A stretch of DNA of 50,558 bases from Bacteroidales bacterium (GTDB taxonomy: Bacteria > Bacteroidota > Bacteroidia > Bacteroidales > Bacteroidaceae), in assembly GCA_022784065.1 (NCBI GenBank), contig JALFUO010000033.1:1-50558 (forward strand). Reading direction: 5' to 3'. Both the position numbers and the translations under genes were made by a program. Below the pieces are notes generated by a model, which saw only the letters and a program-made list of their open reading frames with translations, ran no database searches and was not told the DNA's origin. Shown piece after piece: positions 16,908 through 26,096 of this stretch. How positions within the stretch are numbered: position 1 is the stretch's first letter; each line of letters begins with the position of its first letter.

Positions 16908-18752
16908 TTATTTTTTAGAGTATCTTTCCCATGCGGGGTTTTGGGTTAATGAGCCGCCATATTCAACGCCATTTACTTTAAGTTCCTCGCTGTAAATAGG
17001 ATTGTAGAAGGCATTGATAGACGTAAGGCGGTTTTTCACAGAAGACTTGAACGTACCAAAGTCAGTAAGCGTAGCCTTGTAGTCGCCGGTGTATTCGGCC
17101 TGGCGAACGAGGTCGAACCATCGCTTAGCTTCGCCTACGAACTCACGCTGACGCTCGCGATAAACAAGCGTAAGCAATTCGGAACAAGTCAGCTTAGCTG
17201 AATAGGTTGCAGAAAGCCTATCAACCTTAAACTCATTAGCAACGTCGGAAGCATCGTCCGTGCCTACAAGCTTGGGATTGTTGCGCTTGAAGAGCGCATT
17301 GACAGACTCAAAAGCTTCGGCGATATCGTAAGATGTGAGGCTGAAAGGATATGTGGCTGGTTCCGTGAAATCTTCTCCTTTCTTGGAAGCATTAGCGATG
17401 TTCCAGTAACGTGCACAAGCCTCTGCGCGAATAAGCAAAAGGTCAGAGAGGCGATAAACAGGCCAGTTGCCGTATTGCTCCTCACTGGTGCGATAGCTCG
17501 CGCTGTAACCCATACTAACATTCTCCATATCGAGGATATTGATGCTGGTGGCAATGTTCTTGAGCATGGGCTTCTTGGTTTCCTTGTAGCGAACGTCGCA
17601 GGTTTCAACCATACGGAAGTCCGTCTTGCCAAAGCCTACTTCGGGATTAACAAGCGAGGTACTCAGGAGAGAAGACGAAACCGTCATAATGGCGGGATGC
17701 ATCTCTTGACTGGAATAATAACCTAAATAAGATGTGATCGAGGTATTCTTATTATTGTCAACCTGGCTGTATTGTATCTCAAAGATACTTTCGTCAGAAT
17801 TTTTGCCTCCGAAAATCTGGTTATAAGGATTATCCGTGACAGAAAGCGTGCTCGGCGTGTTGAGCAGCATGGGATATTTCTGTGTGAGCTGCTCATTGGT
17901 CGCATTGTTATTCTTATCCAAATCTTCCTTATACTTTGCCATCATATCATTCAGCACCTGTGTAGAGTGCTGGTATGCTTTCTCGAAGCACTGACGGGCG
18001 GCGTTTGGATCGGTACGCTTGTACAGACAGCCTTGCCAAAGATAGATGTCGGCCAAGAGGGTACGCACGGAATTACGCGTAAAGCGTCCTTTATTCTCGG
18101 CGGGTTGCGAGAAACGAACCTGGGCTAAATTAATCGCGCTTTCAAGGTCATTAATCAGGGACGCAAGAACAGTTTTCCCAGATGTTGCGGCAATGCGGCT
18201 GTTAAGTGCCTCCTCATCGGTATGGACCGGAACCGTTACAAAGGGAACGTCTCTGTAAGCGCGCACAAGATAGAAATAGTAGAGTGCACGCAGCGAAAGC
18301 ATTTCTGCTTTCACAGGACGCCAATCAGAATTGGAGAAACTGGGGTCGGTGCCGTTAGCAACCATTTCCTCACCCTTCTCAAGCACGAGGTTGCAATAGT
18401 TGATGCCGGAATAGAAGTCAGCCCAGCTGAACATGGATTCGGTAGGCTGGAGTACACCGTCCTGCAAATACATGATAGACGTGTTCTCCATCTTATTAAG
18501 GTCGAGGTTGTCGCCTCGGAACTCACCCCAATAAAGCATTCTGCCGGTGACGGAAGCCTGCGTTATCTTCTGATAGGCTGCTGCGCGAACTCCTTCGAGG
18601 TCGTTTTTGTCTTCCCAGAAGTTTTCTTCAGGGATTTGGTTGGTCGGCAGAATTGTCAGGAAGTCTTCACAAGAAGTGAAGCAGGACGCGGACAGAATTA
18701 ATCCACCGGCTACCAACAATCTTGCGGATTTATTTTTAATCATATTTTTCAT
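16908..18752 (-). CDS. SusD/RagB-family outer-membrane nutrient-binding lipoprotein
   Basis: A 614-residue canonical SusD. The start is ATG at 18752 (MKNMIKNKSARLLVAGG); the open frame begins four codons earlier with TTG, which is less likely. The lipobox is FTSC. The N-terminus LTILPTNQIPEENFWEDKND is a textbook SusD beginning. Further hallmarks are the helix FYSGINYCNLVLEKGEEM, KAEMLSLRALYYFYLVRAYR, and the C-terminal LVYRERQREFVGEAKRWFDL that closes most SusD proteins. It should sit on the SusC encoded just upstream (13-nt gap). Compared with the second SusD of the operon it is shorter and closer to consensus, so the two pairs do not look like a recent duplication. Confidence 0.93.
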   Translation of the reverse strand: MKNMIKNKSARLLVAGGLILSASCFTSCEDFLTILPTNQIPEENFWEDKNDLEGVRAAAYQKITQASVTGRMLYWGEFRGDNLDLNKMENTSIMYLQDGVLQPTESMFSWADFYSGINYCNLVLEKGEEMVANGTDPSFSNSDWRPVKAEMLSLRALYYFYLVRAYRDVPFVTVPVHTDEEALNSRIAATSGKTVLASLINDLESAINLAQVRFSQPAENKGRFTRNSVRTLLADIYLWQGCLYKRTDPNAARQCFEKAYQHSTQVLNDMMAKYKEDLDKNNNATNEQLTQKYPMLLNTPSTLSVTDNPYNQIFGGKNSDESIFEIQYSQVDNNKNTSITSYLGYYSSQEMHPAIMTVSSSLLSTSLVNPEVGFGKTDFRMVETCDVRYKETKKPMLKNIATSINILDMENVSMGYSASYRTSEEQYGNWPVYRLSDLLLIRAEACARYWNIANASKKGEDFTEPATYPFSLTSYDIAEAFESVNALFKRNNPKLVGTDDASDVANEFKVDRLSATYSAKLTCSELLTLVYRERQREFVGEAKRWFDLVRQAEYTGDYKATLTDFGTFKSSVKNRLTSINAFYNPIYSEELKVNGVEYGGSLTQNPAWERYSKK

Positions 18753-18765
18753 GGTTGCTATCAAC

Positions 18766-21700
18766 TTAGAATCCGAAATTCAAACTAAACGTAAATGAGC
18801 GAGAACGCGGTGTCTGCGAGTAGTCTACACAGGGAGAGAAGCCGCCAGCCGAATGGTCGGGGTCGGTACCTGAATACTTAGACCAGAAGATAAGGTTGTT
18901 ACCCGAAGCAGATATGCGGAGGGTGCTGAGACCGATCTTCTTAAGTTTTTCAGGCTTCACGCTGTAAGAAATCTGGAAATATTGGAAACGGAGGTAATCG
19001 CCGGGCTCTACATAACGGTCGCTGACGAGCGAATTGTAGCTGTCGGTTACGCTGGAATTGAGGGCGCGGGGAATCTCGGTAACTTGTCCGTTCTTTCTCC
19101 AACGGTGGTTTACGGCTGCGCTCTGGTTCTTGTTAGTTCTCATATCCTCGGCATACATGCGTGCCATGTTGAGAATCTTATTGCCTATACGGAAGTTGAA
19201 GTTAGTTTTAAGTTTCCACTGTCCGTAGGTGAGGTCGATACCGAAACCGCCGTTTACTTTCGGATTAGAACCGCCGAGGTAAACGATATCGAGTTCATCG
19301 ATGCTACCGTCGTGGTTGATGTCTTCATAGATTACGTCACCACCCTGGAACTGATAGTTGCGTCCGCCATAGTTGTAATACATAGGCAGGGGATCGCCAT
19401 TCTTGTCGTATACGATATTACCATTGGCATCGTATACAATCGGAGCGGTCTTACCAGTTGCTGCTGCCGTATTGCGCGAACCATCAGGATTATAGTATTG
19501 GTTTTTCTCGTCGCTCTGGAAGTAACCGTTGTGGTCGTAGTCGTAAGCATAAACGCCTTTCCACTTGAAACCGTAGATACCGCCGAGGGCGTTACCAATC
19601 TGCACGCGCTTGAGAACACTTTCGTTATTGTAGTTGAAATCGGCGTTCTGGCTGGCAAGCACGGTGGCATCCATTTCGGTAATCGTATTAATGTTCTGTG
19701 CGATGTTAGCGCGCAGTTCGACATAGAACTTACCGAATTTAAGGATAGGCTTCGTGTTTACATAAAGTTCCCAACCTTTGTTTTCGAGTGCGCCGACATT
19801 GGCGGTAGCCAAAGAGCTGTAACCCGTGCTGGTAGGAATTCCGATGCCGTAGTTAAGCAGGTCTGTGGTTTTCTTATTATAGACGTTCAAGTCGAACTGC
19901 AAGAGATCTTCAAAGAGGTTCAACTTAACACCAATGTTCCACTGACTGTTCTTTTCCCACTTAATCTGCGTGAGGCGGAGGTTCTGCGGAATCATAGCCT
20001 GAACACCGTTGTAGGAGGTGTTGTTGGTGGCATATTTATTATAGATAAGACCTTCGGCATAGGGTGGGTTACCCGTGATACCCCAACCGGGAGACACAGA
20101 GAGCATGCTCACTACTTTCTTCAACGGCTTGAAGAACTTTTCGTCACTGATGTTCCAACGGCCGGAGATACCGGGGAATACGCCCCACTTGTTACCTGAG
20201 CCGAAACGGGTGCTACCGTCGGCACGGAGCGTGAAGTCTACGACGTACTTGGAACTGAATGCATAGTGAACTGATGCCGTGGCACTCATAGTGTGTCCCT
20301 TATCGGTAGAAGTCCAGGCATTAGGTACGAGATAGCCAGGCACAGTAGCATCGGTGATACCTCCGTTGATGCCGCGGGAAGCATAGCTCTGCTTTGTGCT
20401 GTTGGTAGTACCCATCTCATAACGTGCCAGGATTTGGAACGAGTGGTCGGGGTTGTTGAAATGAGGCTGGAAACGAATCGAGTGACGGGTCTGGAACTGG
20501 AACACCTTATTTTCGTACTTAGAGGTATTGTTTGCGTCCCAGGGATCACCCGAGGAAAGGGAAGCGGGATAATAAGCCGACTCAGTATAAGTAAAGTCGT
20601 TCATCCAAACTTCACCCGTGTAGTCAAGCTGATGTTCATCGTCAGACTTACCGAGGAGTTTGTAATCAATAGCAAACTGCGGAGTAATCGTATAAGAAGA
20701 CTGACGGTTCCATGCTTCATTGGCAATGGCTACGGGGTTACCGTTGTTCACCATATCGCTCAAATAGTAAGAAGAAAGGCCGCTGGAGTTGTCAACAAGG
20801 CCAGCTGCACCGGCAGCGCGAGGCATAATAAAATACTCGCCTGTGTCGTAATAGTTATCGTTGCCGGCATATTCGTAACGATAGACCGACATATTAGGCA
20901 TAGCGTTGTAGGCGCGTCCAAGAATGTCGTTGGAATAGTTACGGTTGTTCTTAGTATAGGTCAAAGCGAAGTTCGAGGAGAACTTAATGCGGTCAGAAAC
21001 CCAATAGTCGAGGGCGAGGCGAGAAGACAGGCGGTCGAGTGACTGCTTGATAATCGTACCCGTTTCGTGGTCGTAGTTACCAGAGATACGGAAGGTAGCC
21101 TTTTCACCACCGCCCGAGATAACGATGCCATAGTTGTGTGTCTGACCGAACTGCGTCACTTCGTCCACCCAGTCAGTATTTTTATTGAAGTTGCCGAAAT
21201 AAGCGGGGTGCGTGTCCTTCTTATACATGATTTCGGCGATACTCGACTGTTCGTCCGAGAGTTTACGCGGGTTGTGGTAGGCTTCTTTAAGCATCATGGT
21301 GTAACCGTCACCATCGAGCATCTTCATGCCTTCGGGCTGCCAAGAGCCGGAGAAACGATAGCTGAAGTTCACCTTCGTCTTACCGCGGGCACCGCGACGG
21401 GTGGTAATTTCGATTACACCGTTGGCGCCGCGCGAACCCCAGATAGCCGTTGCTGCAGCATCTTTCAATACCTTAATAGACTTAATGTCTTCGGGGTTGA
21501 CCTGAAGCAGAGTTGCAAACTGCTCTTCGTTCTCCATGTTGTTAAGGTCGAGGTCGGCTGTGCTGAAATCTTCCTGAATATATCCATCGACAACGATAAG
21601 CGGTTCCTGACTGCCATTGATAGAGCTGGTACCACGCAGACGCATGCTCGTACCAGAACCAAGGTTACCGGAAGTAGAAACGATGTCGAGACCGGCAATC

Positions 21701-22161
21701 TGTCCTTGGAGGGCTTCGCCAGCCGTTTCAAAGGAAAGACCTTCCATCTGGTCCATATCCAAAGACTGCTGGGCAGAAGAAATTTCGCGTTCTGGAATGA
21801 TAAGACCGTTCGACTTTATCTTTCTCTTCACCGTGACGGTGGCCTCTTTCAGGGTGTTCTTATCTTGCAACTCAATGTTGAACTTAGTAGTTTCTCCAAT
21901 GGGAAGCACTTTGGTTACATAGCCCAAGTAGGACACTTGCAGGCGGTTGGCGGGGTTCTTGATTGCCAAAGAGAAGTTACCGTTTGCGTCGGTGGTCGTT
22001 GCACTGACGTTACGGTTATTCTTGTCTTTCTCAACCACGTTCGCCATAACGATAGCTCCGTCGGCCTTACTCCAGACACGACCCGTGACACGCTTTTGGG
22101 CATAAGAAAGCGTGTAGCAGAAGCACAGGGCAAGCGTTAATAAAATCTTTATGTATTTCAT
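18766..22161 (-). CDS. SusC/RagA-family TonB-dependent outer-membrane transporter
   Basis: A 1131-residue outer-membrane receptor. Signal peptide MKYIKILLTLALCFCYTLSY with cleavage near YAQ. A carboxypeptidase-regulatory-like domain occupies about 22-105 (VTGRVWSKADGAIVMANVV). The plug is canonical, with FETAGEALQGQIAGLDIVST, GTSSINGSQEPLIVVDG and LKDAAATAIWGSRGANGVIE. The barrel follows, including the EF-hand-like DINHDGSIDELDIVYLGGSN and ending in the aromatic strand FTFSLNFGF. It would import an unknown ligand with energy from TonB-ExbBD, capped by the SusD gene 13 nt downstream. It starts 11 nt after the large FAS1 gene. Confidence 0.95.
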   Translation of the reverse strand: MKYIKILLTLALCFCYTLSYAQKRVTGRVWSKADGAIVMANVVEKDKNNRNVSATTTDANGNFSLAIKNPANRLQVSYLGYVTKVLPIGETTKFNIELQDKNTLKEATVTVKRKIKSNGLIIPEREISSAQQSLDMDQMEGLSFETAGEALQGQIAGLDIVSTSGNLGSGTSMRLRGTSSINGSQEPLIVVDGYIQEDFSTADLDLNNMENEEQFATLLQVNPEDIKSIKVLKDAAATAIWGSRGANGVIEITTRRGARGKTKVNFSYRFSGSWQPEGMKMLDGDGYTMMLKEAYHNPRKLSDEQSSIAEIMYKKDTHPAYFGNFNKNTDWVDEVTQFGQTHNYGIVISGGGEKATFRISGNYDHETGTIIKQSLDRLSSRLALDYWVSDRIKFSSNFALTYTKNNRNYSNDILGRAYNAMPNMSVYRYEYAGNDNYYDTGEYFIMPRAAGAAGLVDNSSGLSSYYLSDMVNNGNPVAIANEAWNRQSSYTITPQFAIDYKLLGKSDDEHQLDYTGEVWMNDFTYTESAYYPASLSSGDPWDANNTSKYENKVFQFQTRHSIRFQPHFNNPDHSFQILARYEMGTTNSTKQSYASRGINGGITDATVPGYLVPNAWTSTDKGHTMSATASVHYAFSSKYVVDFTLRADGSTRFGSGNKWGVFPGISGRWNISDEKFFKPLKKVVSMLSVSPGWGITGNPPYAEGLIYNKYATNNTSYNGVQAMIPQNLRLTQIKWEKNSQWNIGVKLNLFEDLLQFDLNVYNKKTTDLLNYGIGIPTSTGYSSLATANVGALENKGWELYVNTKPILKFGKFYVELRANIAQNINTITEMDATVLASQNADFNYNNESVLKRVQIGNALGGIYGFKWKGVYAYDYDHNGYFQSDEKNQYYNPDGSRNTAAATGKTAPIVYDANGNIVYDKNGDPLPMYYNYGGRNYQFQGGDVIYEDINHDGSIDELDIVYLGGSNPKVNGGFGIDLTYGQWKLKTNFNFRIGNKILNMARMYAEDMRTNKNQSAAVNHRWRKNGQVTEIPRALNSSVTDSYNSLVSDRYVEPGDYLRFQYFQISYSVKPEKLKKIGLSTLRISASGNNLIFWSKYSGTDPDHSAGGFSPCVDYSQTPRSRSFTFSLNFGF

Positions 22162-22172
22162 GGTATCCTGAT

Positions 22173-25100
22173 TTAATAAGTAAGTCTGTACTTCTTCACG
22201 AAATTCTTAGCGGCAGAAGACGTTTCAAAGGCTTTGGAGAAATCGCCTTTGAGCTGGCGGTCAAATACTAAAACATCGTTGCCCGTAATGTTGTGAAGCA
22301 CAACGTAAGAGCTACTCTTAATGCCGTAAGAAGCAGATTGCGTGTTGGCATCATACTCATAGTCGCGGGCGAGTTGGTTGTTGCCTTCGTCGCCACGAAC
22401 ATAATGCTTGGTACCGGCTGCATCTGTAATAGCAATCTCGCCATTGCTTTGAGCCACATTGATACGCAAGAAAGCATTGGTCTTGTTGTTGCGGCAAGCC
22501 GTCTGATATTCATCCGAACTGTTCACATTATCAACGAACAGGGAATTATCCTGAAAGTGATATTTGAGGAAATTCACGAGGCAAGTCACCATACCCTTCG
22601 CCTTCTCCCATGCTTCTACAGACGTGAAAATCTTTTCGCTGTTGGTATTGGCATTTACGAATTCCTCAATAGAATCCCATGTGGGCAGATTTTCATTGTC
22701 AATAGCCTGTTTCATAGCATCATTGGAAGGCAAGTAAACCGTATAGCGATAGCTATTGAAGAATCGAACAAGCTTTTCACCGCGTGCAGTGATGCGCGTG
22801 CCGTCGAAAATCTGATAGCGTTTCAGCTCAGAGTTCCAGTCGCTTTCGTCCATTAAAGTTGTGTTATCTGCTGTCAAAGGTTCTTTATCATTAATTATAC
22901 TTCTGCGGAAGATTGTGCTCAGAAGGTCACCCATGCTGGAGGCATCTTCGCAAAGCTTAAAGAAAGTGCTTGCGTCGGTCTCGGCTTTCATCACGCTGTA
23001 GGCCGTCTTCATCGTGGGCTGCATCGGACGGTCGAGGAAATACGTAGTACCGTTACCGTAACCATTGATGCCGCCGCGCGTCTGGTCGTAAACCTTTTCA
23101 ACTTTAGGCTCGTTGGTATCATTTTCAGGAATGCCATCAGCATGGAGGTCCACTTGGAAACCGCCATACACCTTCATGCCTTCACCGTTGTTCTGGCCTC
23201 TCTCTTTAATATAGACGGGCGCGCCATTACGCGAGAGGAAATACCTACGTCCGCTATTCAGCAGTTCGCCTTCATAATCATGCACCACAATATGCTGGTC
23301 AATCATATCTGTGAGAATGGTCTTCTTCGTGATACCTTCGGTGGCGCCCATACTTTGGTTTGCCGTATGCGTTTTCTTTGGATTACCAGAGGGGGCAATG
23401 TCACTCGACTCTTTGTAGGTATAGGTCTTACCTGTAATGGCTATCTGCTGACTGCCGCTCTGTGTAATAGGCTGATACTCGAGCGTCCAGAACAAGCGCT
23501 GGGAAGCAGCACCCTTAGAATAAGCTACGGGATCAACATAACCATGCTCACGCAAACCTTTATCGGTCGGCACGAAGAAAGAGAAGTTGGACTGCATGGC
23601 CAAGAGATACGTGCTGTAGAACTTGCGCAAGGGAGCGGCGCCCGTATTGGTGCTGTTCACGGCAATATCATCGGCATGGAGCACAGTGTTCACAACGCGC
23701 GTTTCGGTAGAGAAAAGCACCGGACCGGATACAGATGCGTAGGTTGCAGGACCGAATACATTATTCATTATATATACCACACCGTTATTGGCCAGCGCAA
23801 CAGAGTCAATCAATTCCTCGTATGCATCAACCGACGGGTACTTGCTTTGCTCGAACATAGGGTCGGCTGCATCGTTCATAATGGTGAGATACTTGCTGGG
23901 CACACTCTCGTTGAAAGATTCCTTCATCAAGTTGTTGACGAAGAACTTCATGACATTCAAAGGAATCTGAGCGAGCTTTTCTTTAAAGTTATCTTTTGTT
24001 ATATCGCCAGGAGCATAGCGATCCATCAAAGTCTTACCGCCGCCAGTGCTGAAATATTGAATCATGGCATCATCGGTGGGCACAAATATTACGCCCATAT
24101 CCTGCTCCTTTGAAGAAAGACTGGTGGAGTACTCATTCCAACCCGGGTCGAAGCTCAGGCGCGCATAGTCAGAGCTGATGGGTTCGGAGGGCTGACCCTG
24201 GAACTCGGGGGTATTGTTGATACCGCTTCCACCCTGCGAGCGCTCGGAGAGATAACGTTTCTGATAAACCGAGTCGTTAATAGAAATTTCTTTGGGGTGG
24301 AGTGCACGGTAGTTCTTTGTGAGCGTTTCATCATAATAAGGCGCGCTGAAACGTTCAAGGATAGAACTAAAATATTGCGTCTTGGGACACTGGCGGATGA
24401 CCTCTGCCATGTTGGGCGGTGTCTGCAAAACGCCATCGAGGACATGGATGTAACCGTTGAGGCAGGTGATGTCTTGCTCCACAACGCGGCGATTGTAGAC
24501 ATAGCTGCGGTTTTCGGTCGAGCCCCATGAACCTTTCGGGAGATTGAGAATAAATCTCATATCCTCGTTCGTGATTTTCTTTTCTCTCATCTGCGCTTCG
24601 AGGAAGTGGGTCATCATGGGCTGGGTCTTATCGAGCGCCATGTAGATACCGGCTTTTTCTGGATTATTGAGGTGATAATCCCAGAAGCGAATATCTTTCA
24701 CCTCCACACCGTCGTCGCCGACCGTAGCCCTATTGGGATTATTGAAAAGGTCTGCTTTGCCCCAGAAGCGGATAGAGTCTGTGGAAGAAGCCGCAGAAAG
24801 CTGACGGAGGCAAAGGTTCTTGACGGGCCCCTGGATAGTGGTCATCATCTCAAGAACGTAGGCATTGTCAAGCATCGAGCCGTTATAAAGGAGACGCTTT
24901 TGGCTTGTGGAAAGCTGATCATAACTCCTAACAGGGTTGCCGTAGGCATCTTTCCAGTCAGTTGTGGCAAAGAAATTCGCAAACGCAGCATCGGTAGCCG
25001 CAAAGAGGGTCTTACTGCCGGTCTTTGACATGATGTCGGTATAACCGAGGTCGTCAATCAACCGTACTTCCGTATTAAACCCTCTGTTCTTCAACTCTTC

Positions 25101-25247
25101 GTAAATACTTCCCCCAAGAAAATCGGGCGACTTCTCGTCTAAGTCGAAGTCATCCTTACAGGAGTACGTAATGCCGCAAGTTGAAAGCAGACACATTGCG
25201 CCAAGCAATGCTTGTCCCATTCTGCAAAAACGGTTTTTCATACGCAT
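22173..25247 (-). CDS. Large multi-FAS1 (fasciclin) domain lipoprotein
   Basis: A 1024-residue predicted surface lipoprotein, first gene of the operon. Lipobox ITYSC at residues 26-30. Four FAS1-type segments can be counted from the repeated FxPTDxA motif: LFAATDAAF (about 81), IFVPTDDAM (about 387), FFVPTDKGL (about 557) and VYLPSNDAM (about 840). The first, second and last are followed by the expected second motif (NGYIHVLDGVL, NNGVVYIMNNVF, YVVLHNITGNDVLVFD). FAS1 repeats in other organisms mediate adhesion to matrix, glycans or protein partners. Being larger than typical FAS1 proteins (usually one or two domains), it may be an elongated surface module. Alternative starts are ATG at 25247 and 25241. 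No catalytic motif is seen. Confidence 0.85.
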   Translation of the reverse strand: MRMKNRFCRMGQALLGAMCLLSTCGITYSCKDDFDLDEKSPDFLGGSIYEELKNRGFNTEVRLIDDLGYTDIMSKTGSKTLFAATDAAFANFFATTDWKDAYGNPVRSYDQLSTSQKRLLYNGSMLDNAYVLEMMTTIQGPVKNLCLRQLSAASSTDSIRFWGKADLFNNPNRATVGDDGVEVKDIRFWDYHLNNPEKAGIYMALDKTQPMMTHFLEAQMREKKITNEDMRFILNLPKGSWGSTENRSYVYNRRVVEQDITCLNGYIHVLDGVLQTPPNMAEVIRQCPKTQYFSSILERFSAPYYDETLTKNYRALHPKEISINDSVYQKRYLSERSQGGSGINNTPEFQGQPSEPISSDYARLSFDPGWNEYSTSLSSKEQDMGVIFVPTDDAMIQYFSTGGGKTLMDRYAPGDITKDNFKEKLAQIPLNVMKFFVNNLMKESFNESVPSKYLTIMNDAADPMFEQSKYPSVDAYEELIDSVALANNGVVYIMNNVFGPATYASVSGPVLFSTETRVVNTVLHADDIAVNSTNTGAAPLRKFYSTYLLAMQSNFSFFVPTDKGLREHGYVDPVAYSKGAASQRLFWTLEYQPITQSGSQQIAITGKTYTYKESSDIAPSGNPKKTHTANQSMGATEGITKKTILTDMIDQHIVVHDYEGELLNSGRRYFLSRNGAPVYIKERGQNNGEGMKVYGGFQVDLHADGIPENDTNEPKVEKVYDQTRGGINGYGNGTTYFLDRPMQPTMKTAYSVMKAETDASTFFKLCEDASSMGDLLSTIFRRSIINDKEPLTADNTTLMDESDWNSELKRYQIFDGTRITARGEKLVRFFNSYRYTVYLPSNDAMKQAIDNENLPTWDSIEEFVNANTNSEKIFTSVEAWEKAKGMVTCLVNFLKYHFQDNSLFVDNVNSSDEYQTACRNNKTNAFLRINVAQSNGEIAITDAAGTKHYVRGDEGNNQLARDYEYDANTQSASYGIKSSSYVVLHNITGNDVLVFDRQLKGDFSKAFETSSAAKNFVKKYRLTY

Positions 25248-25309
25248 TAAATCATTAGTTATTTTGTTTTTCTATCAATCTAAGGTTAGGGATATACCTA
25301 TGCAATAGG

Positions 25310-25317
25310 CAAATTTA
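25310..25317 (-). promoter_or_regulatory. Candidate -7 box of the FAS1/SusCD operon
   Basis: TAAATTTG on the minus strand matches TAnnTTTG. It would start transcription near 25302, about 55 nt before the first gene. No good -33 element lies at the usual distance (the nearest TTTG, 25357-25354, is 36 nt away), so the promoter may need an activator. Confidence 0.4.
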
Positions 25318-25528
25318 ATCGTTTTTTTATATTTGATAATGTACTTATAGGAGCAAAGTTTAATGCATTAAGATTTTTTAAGGATAACAGCGTAGCAAAA
25401 ACCCCATAGGCGCAGGATAAGGGCGATATTAAGAAAGGCAGCCTGTGGCAGAACGCTTAAATAAGGAGCAGAAGGCATTTATAGACACTATGCAAGGAGT
25501 TGAGCATAAAACAGAATATACATATATA

Positions 25529-25555
25529 ATATATGTACGCGCGTGCGCGCGCGTA
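25529..25555. other. 27-bp alternating purine-pyrimidine tract (Z-DNA-like)
   Basis: Strict alternation of purine and pyrimidine, with a GC-rich core of CG/TG steps (GCGCGTGCGCGCGCG). It follows an AT-only near-palindrome at 25519-25537. Such tracts flip to Z-DNA under negative supercoiling. It is about 220 bp upstream of the predicted operon start. Confidence 0.75.
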
Positions 25556-25889
25556 AGCATGTTGTAAATTTGACTTATGTGCTAAATGCAACCCTACCGG
25601 AGAACATTGCACCTGGCTGAAACAATATTAGTGTTTCTGAACACCACTCTATATACGTAATTTTTTTCCCCGAAAAACCATTCAGCCCTTCATTATTCCC
25701 TCTATCGCTCTATATATCAAAAGGATAAATCTGAACGATTTGCGGGTCAAACCATTCAGCAACCCGCCACAAACGTTTTGCATTCTCCTTCCTGCCATCC
25801 CAAACTATCAGGTGAAAAATTTTTACTAAGTCCGAGCTATTTTTTCCTTCCTTCTTGATATTTTTCACTATATACGCAGAAAAAGTTTG

Positions 25890-26030
25890 TTACAAACTTT
25901 GTAACATGTATTACAAACTTTGTAATATGTGTTACAAACTTTCTAACATGTGTTACAAAGTTTGTAATAAAAATTATCTTGCTGATAATGAAAACTATCT
26001 TGCTGATAGTGAATATTATCTTAGGGATAA
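25890..26030. repeat. Seven 15-bp palindromes at 21-bp period (array 2)
   Basis: Units start at 25890, 25911, 25932, 25953, 25974, 25995 and 26016. The first four are TTACAAASTTTGTAA (central C in three, G in the fourth; the third has one arm mismatch as in array 1). The last three are a different palindrome, YTATCTTGCTGATAR (the third with TTAGG in the centre). The phase does not change across the motif switch. Confidence 0.92.
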
Positions 26031-26096
26031 TTGGGCAGAAATGAGGGTACCTCGTGACTATGATGTTCATTTTGACGCCCCGCCAATGACGACTTA

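Larger units (their letters stand above)
25248..25889. other. Operon promoter region, otherwise no gene
   Basis: About 640 bp between the first operon gene and array 2. It holds a -7-like box (25310-25317), a Z-DNA-like tract (25529-25555) and a hairpin GCGGGT (25742-25747) / ACCCGC (25762-25767). The phrase AAACCATTCAGC occurs twice (25678 and 25749 region). No reading frame is supported. Confidence 0.6.

Noticed and set aside
7075-25247. Classical polysaccharide utilisation locus
   Set aside because: No glycoside hydrolase, polysaccharide lyase, sulfatase or hybrid two-component regulator is encoded in or next to the operon.
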